From: Morinoia aosen
Taxonomy: Eukaryota; Arthropoda; Malacostraca; Amphipoda; Talitridae
Direction: 5' to 3'
DNA length: 64,000 bases
Assembly (NCBI GenBank): GCA_030386875.1
Contig: CM059562.1
Span: 66,524,201 to 66,588,200, forward strand
The notes beneath the pieces are model-generated. The model was not told the origin of the DNA and made no database searches. It saw nothing but the letters and a program-made list of their open reading frames with translations. The position numbers and the translations under genes are program-made. Below are positions 1-11,632 of the stretch, piece after piece (the first letter of the stretch is position 1; every line of letters begins with the position of its first letter).

Positions 1-1837
1 GTTCTCAAATTCTTAAGTTACTGCGATATTTCTCTGTTAGTCATTTATTATGACGTTCGAGAGTCCATTATTGTGGCAAGGCTTCCTTGATATTGTGTTG
101 TTCTACCGGTTTATTACTGCCGAACTAATTATAGCTTGAGCCAAATTATTCCATAGACATGGTAAATTACGGGCCTAGCGAGATCGAGCCGACCGATAAC
201 GCCCGCTCTCGGGCACGCCGTGTACGATCCGCGCTCTTGAGCTTCTGAGCTTCCTTTTTTCTTATTATTTGTGAACTGCTCTTTGTCTTCCAGTGCTCTC
301 ATGTGTTCTGGCTGTGGTCATAAATGTTCTTATAACTTATTCTGCTTTTTGAGTGAGGCGTTTTGTGTTACTGTTAACTCTCTCAATCAAATTGAGTTCC
401 GTGGTTTCTCATTGCATCTAAGTTTTTGTACCTAAATTTTTTTTTTTCAGTTACCTTTTGTCTTGTAACGGACAAAATCTCCTGCCCCTCTATCGTGGAT
501 GTGTTACAGAATAAGAATGGAAAACCAATTCCCTATAAAGTAACGGCCCAACTTTCTAAGTTAAATGTCACTCTTCGACGATTTCCCGTTCACCAAGCAT
601 GAAAGCTTTCTAATAAAATGCAGTGTTTTCCCCCATTTTGTAGGATCGAAGTGCTGTTTCGATATTGACATTCAGACGCAGAGATTAGATTCGGTATCCA
701 TTTCAAAACCAACACTGGACTTGATTGTCTTCGCGCCCCATCACCGGACTGTGTTGACTCAGAACACACTCTAGACGCGGCCGGAGCAAACGCTGGATGT
801 CAGTTCCAGCCACCAGCGGCTTCTTCTTTGCACCAAGTTCTAATCGAAAATTAGAAACTAGCGCTGTTTTTTTTTTTACTCAGGCGAAATTTATGCATGT
901 ATTTATCTAATTTACAATTATAAAGGCATTTACCACTGTCCATGAATGCAGCATTTGTAAGTTTTCATAAAGAAGTTATGCATAAGTGCATTATTAGAAG
1001 ATTCTACAGAAATTTTTCCTTTAGATTGGTTAAGCATTAATTCTTGAGTGAAAAGATTTTCATAAATGGATCATAAGGAAATTGTGCATGAATGCATGGT
1101 GAAAACATTGGGCAAAAATGGATCAATGGGTTTACATTTTCACTATTAGTTGAAAATATATAAGTACAGGATCAGGAAATGATATGATCTTAAGTCCACT
1201 TTAATGAGCAGTTAAATTATCATTTACTCTGTTGATATTTTTCTGTATTCCCCGCGGTTACTTTATCATTTTGATATCACCCTAGAACGCTTTCAAGTAT
1301 GAAAAATTATTTTCTTTAGATGTCCTTAAAATATATTTCATTAACTCGTTATTCTGATAGCTCATTTTTTTAGGAGCGGAAGAAACTGGATGTGTCAAGT
1401 TATGAAAATAAATGTTCATGTCATTCGTATGCATTTACTGGTATTTTGATGAAGGTCGCACATTGTTGAAGTTCTGATTCATATTTTTTTAGATGTTGAG
1501 TCACTTGTTTTTGGTATCGTGCAATCGTTATTTTTCTTGTTTTCGGTGATTTTTTCCGCTGAAGCTGCTCTTGCTTGCACACAGCCTTCATTTAAAGTTC
1601 ACCTAAGTTAAGCAAGAGACGAAATTACGTCAAGGGTACGACATTATTAAATCTCTGCATGTCACTTCTATTCTCGAAATTATTCGATGCCTCAAAAATG
1701 CCAAATTGTTCATCAACATCTGTACGCTTTAGTTCCTTAACCGCCTTCAAACACGTTCTTTGTTAGGTTGCGCTTATGATGGATCTATGCTAGGAGTTAG
1801 CTTGTTTCGTGGACCAGTTTGTGTTGCATTTATCAAA

Positions 1838-1990
1838 AGTTAATCGAAATCAAATCATTTACGTGAAGGAAATCGAAACATTTGCGGAAGTAAATCGAAT
1901 CATTTGCCAAAATTAAATTGAATTCGAGTCATTTGTGAAAAGCAAATCGAAACCGAATAATTTGCCCAAAAAAACTCGAAATCGAATAGG
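1838..1990. repeat. Degenerate short tandem repeat (about 22-30 bp)
   Basis: AAATCGAA...TCATTTG-like units recur five times, with CATTT or AATTT at 1856, 1879, 1901, 1930 and 1960. The copies are uneven in length and diverged. Confidence 0.6.
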
Positions 1991-2184
1991 TCGCATCACT
2001 TTATTTTTATAAGCGTTCCGTAGTCGTGCTGACTCAGAAGTTATTAATCGTCAGAGTAACTTTTTTTATTATTAACGTAAACCTTTTTATTTACGTTAGA
2101 TTATCGCATTCCATCTCCAGATCATAGTGCCTTAAACTTTAACGCTCCTTCACTACTGGTTTCTAAAATTTTTGTGTAGATTTT

Positions 2185-2505
2185 ATTTCTCATGCGTTAA
2201 TGAACTGTTGTTTCAAGACAAATTTATTTTTCGTACGTTAATTAAACGTTCTTTCAAAATAAACCTATTTTGTACTCGTAATTTAACCGTGCTATAAAAA
2301 AACTTGTTTTAAATATGGTATTAAACCGTTCTTCAAAATAAATTTATTTTGTTCGTGTTTATTAACCATTCTTCAAAAAAAAATATTTTACTTGTGTTAA
2401 TTAGCCGTTCTTTTGGAATAACTCATTTTCCTGTGCTAATTAACCGTTCTTTCAATACAAATTTCTTTGTATGTGTTAAATAATCGTTGTTTTAAATCCT
2501 ACTTA
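2185..2505. repeat. Degenerate 40-bp tandem repeat, about 8 copies
   Basis: Units of the type GTTAATTAACCGTTCTTTC followed by an A/T-rich spacer recur with the AAC-CGTT core near 2203, 2246, 2286, 2326, 2365, 2404, 2443 and 2484, a spacing of 39-43 bp. Isolated degenerate copies may continue near 2935 and 3410. Confidence 0.7.
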
Positions 2506-4360
2506 AGCCTATCATTAATTTTTGCAGAAAGTATTGAGAACAAAATGAAAATTATAAAAAATTCGTCTTGCACGATTATTTCAAAGTTTTTCAATTACGA
2601 AAACACTACGTTGGTTTCTGAGATGTTTGAAGTTGTCATTCGCGGCCCTTGTTCATTTTCTTTTCGTGCTTAAAAAATGCATGTAATGCTCTAGCAATAA
2701 TTAAAGATTATCGTCAACCTAAGGAACAACCAGTAATTCTGATTTTGTTACTTCTAAGGTACGTATTGTGTCAGTATTTTTAGTTTCTTTACGTTGCTTA
2801 TTTAAATTTATTAACTGGCTAGAGAGTCCTCGTTTCCCCTCACTCATGTGAGTACTACATTTCTTGTTAATGAACATGCTATTAATGCCCGTATAACCTA
2901 ATGATGTGTAAAATACCGGGTTTAATTCACTCCATTAAACGATTAATTATTATTGGATTCTATTAAACCTTCTTTCATAAATTGGAATGCATGTAATTTG
3001 AAGAATTACTACGCACTGTCTCGCGAAGACCAGCGCTGTGATCGTCTACCATCACTGACGCTGGATGTCAGTGATCAGTGGCTTGCAAAATCCACAATTA
3101 TTTTGTGCACTAAGTGTAGGGAAATTTTTCTCATTTTGCGTATTAACTTAAAGTTTCTAACTAAGATATTATCTATGGTAGCGTATAGGAAATAATGAAG
3201 GGCCATGAGAAAACTATCACCGCATTGGAGAATTAACAGGAGTTATTTTCTCAAGGAGAGTTATATCGAGTATCCCTGCTTCTGTAATTTTTGTTGCGAA
3301 CGATATTGAATAGCTAAAATCTGTGTATTTAGTTTGATTACTTTTACCATTTTCAATACATCCTATGCCTCTTCAAAAACGTACGTCCGTGTCTACTGCA
3401 CTTTTATTTGCATGCGTTAAATCTACTCGTTCTTTAAGCTGTATTTGAGTAATGTATGATGCGTTGTTCTTATTAGACCGACATTTGTCAAACGGAAAAA
3501 AATGCCTTGAGCGTTTCTTTTTCATTGGATCATCGAATTTTCTGGTTTACTACGTTGCCGGCTGAACTTGTAGAGTTAATTGTTTACTTGCGTTCCAGCG
3601 CCCCCACTCGTACCTCCTCTGCCCTTCTTGCTCTGGTCTGCCGGCCCTGATGTGTACTCAGACACCTCCTGTTGACTACGAGCAAATCTGGCTCTTAACT
3701 GTGATGCTTCTGTTCAAATGTTGACTCTCTTGTCTTGGATAAACCAATCAACGTCACTTAATACGCGACTGATTAGGCCTTGACGAATTTGTTTTCGCTG
3801 TTCGGTTTTAGGGCCTAGCATGTTTTTATTACTTTCATTTTATATGAAGACGAAGCGTGATGCTTCGCTCTTCTATTAACTGTTCATAAAATTTTAATGA
3901 ATATTGAACGAGGATTTATTGACGAGGTCTAAAATTTGTATTTTCCTAAGAAAATAATTTTGTTTTTACCAGTTACATTCTTTTCATTTAAGTACTTCTT
4001 GTTTTAGACATGAGTGCAAGCGGCATACAGCTTTGACAAACATTAGCTTTGAACTCTCTTCAAAATGAAAAGCAATCGAACGTTGCTGAAAAAAAACTTC
4101 ATGAACGTTATGAATTCTATCAAATAGAAATTTTACTCCGATTGACGCTGCTTAATGGTTGTACACTGCCTCCGTTAAATTAAATTTTTTCACCGCCGTT
4201 AGTTAACTGAACCTTTTCGATCAAATTGCGTTTGGTTCATGACAGCTTCTGATGAGTTGCCTGTTCTTAATGAGTTGTGGTCTCGCTCTCTGCGAGTTTT
4301 TGTACTCAGTCAGTCTGCCCTCACGTGTAGAGTTGAGCGTAGTACGATGAATTGTCCTAA

Positions 4361-5050
4361 GACGAGTTACTCTATCTAGGATGATTTACCCTTCTTCGGT
4401 CGAGCAGCCTTCACTCGGAGGAGTTAATTACTCTTACTTAGCCGAGATAGTTACCCTGACTCGGTCGAATATATCACTCGAACGACTTACCTTCACTTGG
4501 CGGAGTTAGTTACCCTCACTCGGTCGAGTTTCTTATCGCTCGAATAAGTTACCCTCACCCGGCTAAATTAATTACCTGCACTCGGTCGACTTAGTTACCC
4601 TCACTGGTCCGAGTTAGTTACCCTAACTCGGCCACGTTAGTTACCCTTACTCGGCCACGTTAGAGACCTTCACTTGGCCGAGTTAGTTACCCTCACTCGG
4701 CCGAGTTAGTTACCCTCACTCTGTCGAATTTCTTATCGCTGGAATAAGTTACCCTCACCCGGCTAAATTAATTACCTGCACTCGGTCGATTTAGTTACCC
4801 TCACTTGACCGAGTTAGTTACCCTCAAACGGCCGAGTTAGTTGTCCTCACTCGATCGAATTAGTTACCCTCACTCGATCGAGTTAGTTACCCTCACTCGA
4901 TCGAGTTAGTTACCCTCACTCAGTCGAGTTAGTTACCCTCACTCGATCGAGCTAGTTACCCCCACTCGGTCGAGTTAGTTACCCTCATTCGATCGAGCTA
5001 GTTACCCCCACTCGGTCGAGTTAGTTACCCTCACTCGGTCGAGTTTCCCT
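4361..5050. repeat. 23-bp minisatellite, about 28-30 copies, with higher-order structure
   Basis: The unit is GAGTTAGTTACCCTCACTCG plus three variable bases (GTC, ATC, GCC). Copies are diverged at the left and nearly perfect toward 4850-5040. A larger block beginning TTTCTTATCGCT appears twice, about 204 bp apart (near 4530 and 4730), so part of the array duplicated as a higher-order unit. No coding frame is conserved across it. Confidence 0.9.
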
Positions 5051-8000
5051 CCGCCGAACTTGGCACGGGATCCCGTGTTTGCGCCATTACGCAGGGCGCG
5101 TTGCTAACTTACATGCAACTTGTTGGGTTTGTTGTTGTTCTGTTCGCTATCAGCCCTGCAGGACCACGGCGTAAATTTTACGAGATTTCCTTAGCTTTAC
5201 TTCGTTCAGTTTCTCACCGAGGATTTGTGCCGTAATTTTCTTCTTGATCATTTCGATTGATTTGAAGGTTGAAAGCATTTCATTTTATTCATGTCTAAAG
5301 TTTTGTTACATTTTCAGCGAATAATAAAAGCTTAGACCTCTCTTAACTTTCATGTCCGTGTAAATATTTATGCGAGTTAATGTAAAAAGTTTCTTTTAAT
5401 TTTTAATACCGAGAGCTTTGAAGCTTACCATTCACGGACAAGTAAATATATATATTTAAACGCTCACTCATAACTGATCAGAATATGGGCTTTTCTCTAT
5501 ATTTATTTTTCAAAACACGTGGATTCCCCAGAATATGGAAAATTGAATAAGTAGATTGGTATTTTGTTCAGGATACGAAGCAATCTTGTGTTATGCTAAG
5601 GTGTATTCTACAAGGATATCGTTACCACCCTGAAAAGTTCTACGTCTATCATTTCGGACGTTCTTATATTTATTTATTTTGACACCCATAGAAGTTTTTT
5701 GTCTCTCGATTTACATTTTTTGAGCTGAAAGCCTGAAATTCTATCTACATGATTCAATGGATAATGCATGATGGTCTTAGTTTTCTGACGTTGATCAGGT
5801 TCATATGGAAATTCTGCGACATAACTATTGCAGTGAACTGAGGATGTATTCCTATGCTTTTGTTACTTAAGCTGATTCATGAACGGTCACAAAGCGACCG
5901 TATTCTTGCAATGATTGAATGTGTGTACGAATCTGAATGAATGTCTTCTTGTACTGAAGCCAACAAAAATAACACACTGTTAACGGTTTGAATGGTTTAA
6001 AATAGCAACGAGCGCCCTTTTACAAGCCGGTCAGTGACTTGTTCGGATACAGAATCACTCTATACTAATTTACTAGGTCACCTGTGCCTCCTATAGCTCT
6101 TGTATTTCATTCTCACTTCTATCTAGTTTTCGGTCTACTTTGTGTCAACCTTATTTTCGGTCGTTTCCTAGTGGACCAGAACGTTTCCTCATTTTCGAAA
6201 AATATTTAACTGTTGGAAATATAGTGTTCGATATATATTTCTTACGTGTAAAAATGATCAAGCACCATTTATAGTTGTGGAACTCTTTGTTACCTACTGC
6301 AACCTGGCCTTGGTTCATGGCTTTACTTTGAAAGACCCGTCAAATTGGGCTTCATGGATTTCGCATGGTTTTGCTGGACCTTTTCCTTGTTTTATTTTCT
6401 CTTGATCCCTTGGGTATAACGAGGAGCTTCATCGAGTGCCATAAGCTTTCGACATCGTCGAGGTGAGATTATGATTCATTTGACGGCACTGAACTAAAGA
6501 GCCACCATTTTTTGCGTATGCATAACATCCATGGGCCAATCTCGGTTAAATCCGCGATTTGAGTCCAAGTTCGTGTACCCTAGCACTTTTCATTAACTAC
6601 CAGTGAAGGCTTAAGATTTAATCGCCGTTTTCATTCTTCCGTGCGTGTGATCAGAGCTGCACCTGACATATTGACTTCAAATGAGTGTATATAGGGCACG
6701 GCTGGTCCGGCCTCATAGACCTACACTACAGCCCCGGCTCACGTGTAGGGAAGCTGTTCGGATTGACGCAGTTTCCTCATTTCTATGACAAATATAGACT
6801 CCATCATGATCATCGTCAGTATCCTCGTTCAATAAAATCTTAAATCGTTCAATCGTTCCAATATCGGCTGGCCTTCAGATGAGGCTGTAGTGGGTTTTGT
6901 CTACTGCATGCTGTTTCTATAACTGTGGCGCATTTGAAAAATGAGTTGTGTATGTACGAAGTCACATAGGCTCGCTGCATGTGTGAACGATGAGAATGCC
7001 TACTTCTACGGATGAACTCACTTGACATTATGCTTTGCTTTTGAATAATCGTGGTGTTCTACATTTTTCCTTCGTTCGGATGTATAATTTTTTTTAATTA
7101 CGCGCCTGTTGGTCTAGATACGATCACGTAGACAATTAATTACTATAAGAGGCATTTTAATTCCAAAAACGTTTTCATCAACAATTATCATTTTTCCGCA
7201 CACTCAGTTGTTTCAGAATTTATCAAGTACATAATCCGTTCACACATTTTCTAAAACATCAACTTCCAATGAAACGCATAAATTTTCTAAGTCCACAGGG
7301 ACAATTAGAAGAGAAATAACTAAAGGCATTTGACGCGTAATTTCAAGGACGTAACTTTAAGCTTTTATGAAGTGGTTTTGGGTGTTATACGAACAGTCGA
7401 TTATTACAATGCACATGACTTCGTTTATATATGTTGATTCTGTTGGATCACTATAACCTCATCCTTGAACGCGTAGATTTCATGTTTATGTCATCAATAT
7501 ATTCTTCATGAACAGAAAAGTAGAATACTTGTCCGCATGTCATTCGCACATGAGTTTTGTATAAAGATAACTTCGGGTCGTGTTATTTAATTCTTTCTGT
7601 GTTTAGATTTTTACTTTTAGTTGTACTTATTTCTACTGCTTTCTTTGGTCCAGTATCATTTTTATTCGGACAGATGAAACCATGCACTAGACGTTAACTA
7701 TACTTGATTACTTGTAAATGCCTGTGCGGCTTAACTCGTAGTCAAAGTAGGTGTAAGTGTACATCCATCAGATTTTCCTGAAATCGCGCTGATGCTTAAA
7801 TCCGTGAAAATAAAACCCTGGCCTTTGCGAGCTTTCTATAGTTCGACAGGTGTTGAAAGAATATAAGCCCAGGTAATACTTACCCTTCCACATGAAAAGC
7901 GCAAATGCAAATCCCCGTTTTTGTCAAGACGACCTCGGTATTACCGAACGAACATCGATTTCGAGGTAAAAATTGATAGTTAGAAAAGATTTCGCTCATG

Positions 8001-11000
8001 TTGTTGTGAATTGCTTCGTTATTTTACTGCACAGCAAATAATATTCTGAATAGCTTTCAATATGAATTGAGATGCATCTCTCCTTCAGTGGAGTGTGAGT
8101 CTGATGATTCGTAATCTCTCTCCATAAAATTTTATCCCATTTGCGATAGGATCATGTGATCTCGACATAATTGCTCCCAGACTTACATTCACAAGCATCC
8201 GTGTTGGTTATCGAGGCGTTTCTGTAACCGGCAGGTATATTATGCATCTTGAGCTCACTTCAGTTCACGCCATTCTTTTCCATCAAATTCTTTTGCTAGA
8301 GATAACTCATGTTTTACTCGCATTCAAGCCTAATCTCGGCAATGCGTTGCGATACTACACAACGGCCAATCAATCCCATGGACGTTGTTCTGTTATTTAT
8401 GCCTTCTCGAAAAATTTAAGGAAATTCTCATTCACCTACGGGACAGTTCAGGGCAATGAAATATTGTGACAGCTAGGTTTGCGAGACGCGGGCGACCCTT
8501 ATTTTGCTTGACGAACAGGCATCGTCATCAGCTTCGGGCAGACCTCATAATATTTCGGACTGCACTCAAGTCTTTTATTTCGGGCTTTGTCGGACGGACG
8601 AGGCGTGCTTGTCAGTTTGTTTTCTTTGTCAGCATTGCTCTCAACAGGCGTCTGTCTCTTGGACCTCGATTGATTTCTTAAGTTATTCCACGTTAAGGAT
8701 CACTTTTCATTTTTTTAATCGCGTTTATCTGTTCATAAACCATTGTCTGTTTTCTTTCTTTACGAGCATTGTTTGTGTTTTTTGACTGCTTTGTTTGATA
8801 AAACTTCAAAAATAACTTTTTTACTTCAACGGCTTTATATTATAATTATTATTTCTATTCTCACTTATCACTTGTGTGTACAGTGGTATTTTTCAATGGG
8901 GTAAATCGTACCCCAAATTCGAACAGACGAGTTGTAACTCGGTCTTAAAGGTGTAGGCTTTCTGTCATGTGCTGAGGCTACCTGGCACCTGAGGTCGAAC
9001 CGTTTCCTGTGTACATGTGTGAAGATGATCTTTTGTGTTTGTGTAGACACTCCTCTTGTGTGTTTGCCCAAGTGCCGTTCCTGCTGCGTGAACGCGCCAG
9101 CGCTTCGTTCTTCGAGCAGTTGTTTGATGTTCTTTCGTCCGGTGTATTTTGGTAGATAATCGAGCGATGTTTATACGAGCTTTGGACGGCCGAGTTATTA
9201 ATGTCCCTTTAGAATGACGGCGCTGCTCTGCGATCAGTACGAGAGCTTAGGCTGACATCCGAGACTGAAAGAAAATACACCGATTTGTAGAGGGCAGAGG
9301 GCGCGCCTATGACCATGTGACATACTCATTTTAATTAATCTTAATGTGGCTTACGTGTGACGAGTTTATCCACACAATCAACATTTTATTTAAGAATGAT
9401 ACAATCGTAGCTTTTGGGCTTGATTTATGAAGTTTATGATCGGTTTTATACATCATTTACGGTTTAAATATGTATCATTCACGACTGTTTGTGAAGCTGC
9501 TACACTTGAAACGATAGATTGCCAATATGAAGTATGCTCTGCCATATGATATTGAGCATAGTTGTATGGCTGCGTTGTATCGACATGGTAGTGCCTCACA
9601 GAGAAGTTGTGAGCCGAAATGTATCACATTTCCTCAAAAAGTGCGATGTTGAGAAACGTAGCGCGCTTGTGCGTGGCAGTGGCGTGAAGATCTAACTTTA
9701 TGCGCCGTCTGAAGTTATTGTTATTGCCCCAAAGCTCACGCATGCTGCATGCATTATTCCTAGAGGGAAAGTAAATTGCTGATGAAGTTGAGGCGCAAGA
9801 AAACTGAAAGGAGGCATCTCTGAGCGTGTCTGATGCGCAGAAAAAGTTCTCTGTTCGCGCACAACACGCGAGAAGACCCGAAAAAAGAGCTTTGCTTCTC
9901 TTATTATGTCGACACGTTGCAGCGCCGCCATCATTTGGCCCGGGACGATATACGACGCCTCATTTCCTTAAGAACTTTACCCACGCTAACTGCTCTGGCG
10001 ACCGCGTTATGAACTATTGGCGGCCCATTGAACTTTCGTCGTTTTGTTCAATGTGCGCAATTATCGAGTTTTTGTTGTGTAGCTTTGTGCGAAGAGGCTT
10101 GTTGATGCAATGGTGACTGCCTTAGCTTGACCCGTGGATGCTGAGTGATAGATGTTGGTACATTTTCGTGGTTCTATGCGTCTTCATGATTACCATCATT
10201 CCGAATCATGTATCTTGAATCATGTGTCTTGAATCTTGAATTTTCACTTGGCTTTCTTCTAAGTTTTAAAATTATTGTTATGTCGCAAGTATTTGTCCTG
10301 ATCTTGTCTTATTCCTATATTTTAATGCCTTTAAGAAAGAATTGCGAAGTACGACCAATCCTGCTGGGTTATTTTATATTCGTACCTTTGAAGTGGGCGA
10401 ATGTAAGACATCGCCAAGGGTTTGGAAGTGACTCTTAAATGAATATATGTATAGTATTATAACAGTTTCACGATACGATGGTGAAAACAATTCACATGTC
10501 TATTGGATGTGCTGTTAGCAGAGTACCTTTATACGCATGTGTTGACTGTGTTGCGTGTACCGTTTGATTGGAAGATTATTTTTCGGCTCGGTATAGTCGG
10601 TAAAAACATTCAGCTCTTTGTTTCAAATTTGCCTTGAATTGAACTGTTTCATAATAATTTGAAACGGGGATGATGAGTACAAACCACTGTAAAAGATTAT
10701 CGTTTCATTGCATCAGTGAAATTTGAGGCATAGATTCAAGTACCGAGTTAAATTAAACAATTTTAAATGCTACTCAGTTTGTTCAGGCTGAAGGACACTG
10801 TAAAGCACTGTTTTGGCTAGTTTGTGTTTGTTAAAGGACACCCCTGTCCAAATTTTAACATGTATTAACTCATACTTCGGATGCAGATAAGAACAATTTT
10901 TCAATGAACAAATTGTGATTCAAAAACAGAAACTTATCCCTATTTCTTATTGTTCATGCCTACTTGACAGTAAGTGTTGTACATAAAACTTTCAACTTAT

Positions 11001-11151
11001 CTCCGATGATTGTTTGCCTAACCTAATTTCAACTAAACTTATCAATAAACACCTGTCAAACTGCTGGGCTTTGTAAACCTATATTTTATTGCGCTTCGAG
11101 TTCTCAGTTCAAATGGAAGACATTAGAAGGTGTCGGTATGTGCAACTTGTG

Positions 11152-11330
11152 GGGAAATTTCTTAACTCTAAATTCTATGAGAAGGGAAATTTCTTAACTC
11201 TAATTCTACGTAAGGGAAACTTAACTCTAGTTCTACGTAAGGGGAACTTTTTTAACTTTAATTTCACGGAAGGGGAACTTAACTTTAATTTTACGTAAGG
11301 AAAACTTCCTTAACCCTGAATTCTGTGTGT
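11152..11330. repeat. 27-33-bp tandem repeat abutting the 3' splice site, six copies
   Basis: Units of the type GGGAAACTTAACTCTA followed by ATTCTACGTAA recur six times and stop about six bases before the acceptor AG at 11335-11336. The last copy supplies the region of the branch point and pyrimidine tract. Several copies contain CGTAAGG, which resembles a 5' splice donor. Confidence 0.8.
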
Positions 11331-11336
11331 GCGCAG

Positions 11337-11632
11337 GCTGGTGGGAGCCGGCACCGCGCCCAGCCTCGACCTCCCTCTGCTCGGAGGCTCGGGAGGGCGG
11401 CTCGGAGCGTCACCGCTCGGCGCCTCTCCCCTTGGGGCTTCTCCGCTCGGCTCTTCCCCTCTGGGGACGTCGTCTGCCCTCGGTGCCACTACCCTCGGGG
11501 TCTCGAGTTTGGCACTCAGCGGAGACCCACATCACCCATATCGGATCACGCCGTATATGGAACATCTCTACCACTCTCTGCACACATCACCGCAAGCTTC
11601 CCTAAGAGGACTTTCTCCGCTTGAAACTCGTG
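11337..11632 (+). CDS. ci: Ci/Gli exon, N-terminal region (residues 1-98, first exon seen)
   Basis: The second half reads HHPYRITPYMEHLYHSLHT followed by SPQASLRGLSPLETR, matching the conserved N-terminal Gli block (HPYINPYMDYIRSLHSSP...RGLSP in GLI3). The acceptor is GTGTGCGCAG ending at 11336 and the donor G|GTAAGT lies at 11632/11633. The exon leaves one base (phase 1), which the next recognised exon completes. The first half is low complexity: four five-residue units of the GASPL type between 11401 and 11472. One leading base belongs to a codon started upstream, so this is not the first coding exon. Two other frames are also open here but carry no family signature. Six tandem repeat copies end a few bases before the acceptor. 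Confidence 0.9.
11401..11472 (+). repeat. In-frame 15-bp repeat encoding the GASPL unit
   Basis: Within the first recognised ci exon a 15-base unit (GGCGCCTCTCCCCTT-like) repeats four times and encodes GASPLGASPLGASPLGSSPL. It lengthens a Ser/Pro/Leu linker before the conserved HHPYRITPYMEHLY block. Confidence 0.8.

Larger units (their letters stand above)
1..11336. other. Non-coding DNA upstream of the first recognised ci exon
   Basis: Either the intron before the first recognised exon or DNA upstream of the gene; the leading partial codon at 11337 requires an earlier exon. I looked for the Gli N-terminal block (HEGRY-type) and did not find it. Open frames here are short and lack known motifs. 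Tandem arrays at 1838-1990, 2185-2505, 4361-5050 and 11152-11330 are listed separately. In the remaining stretches (1-1837, 2506-4360, 5051-11151) I see nothing I can name. Confidence 0.5.

Noticed and set aside
11325-11624. Two alternative + frames of 92-99 codons across the first recognised ci exon
   Set aside because: The frame ending ...ITPYMEHLYHSLHTSP matches the conserved Gli block and splices in phase; the other two do not.
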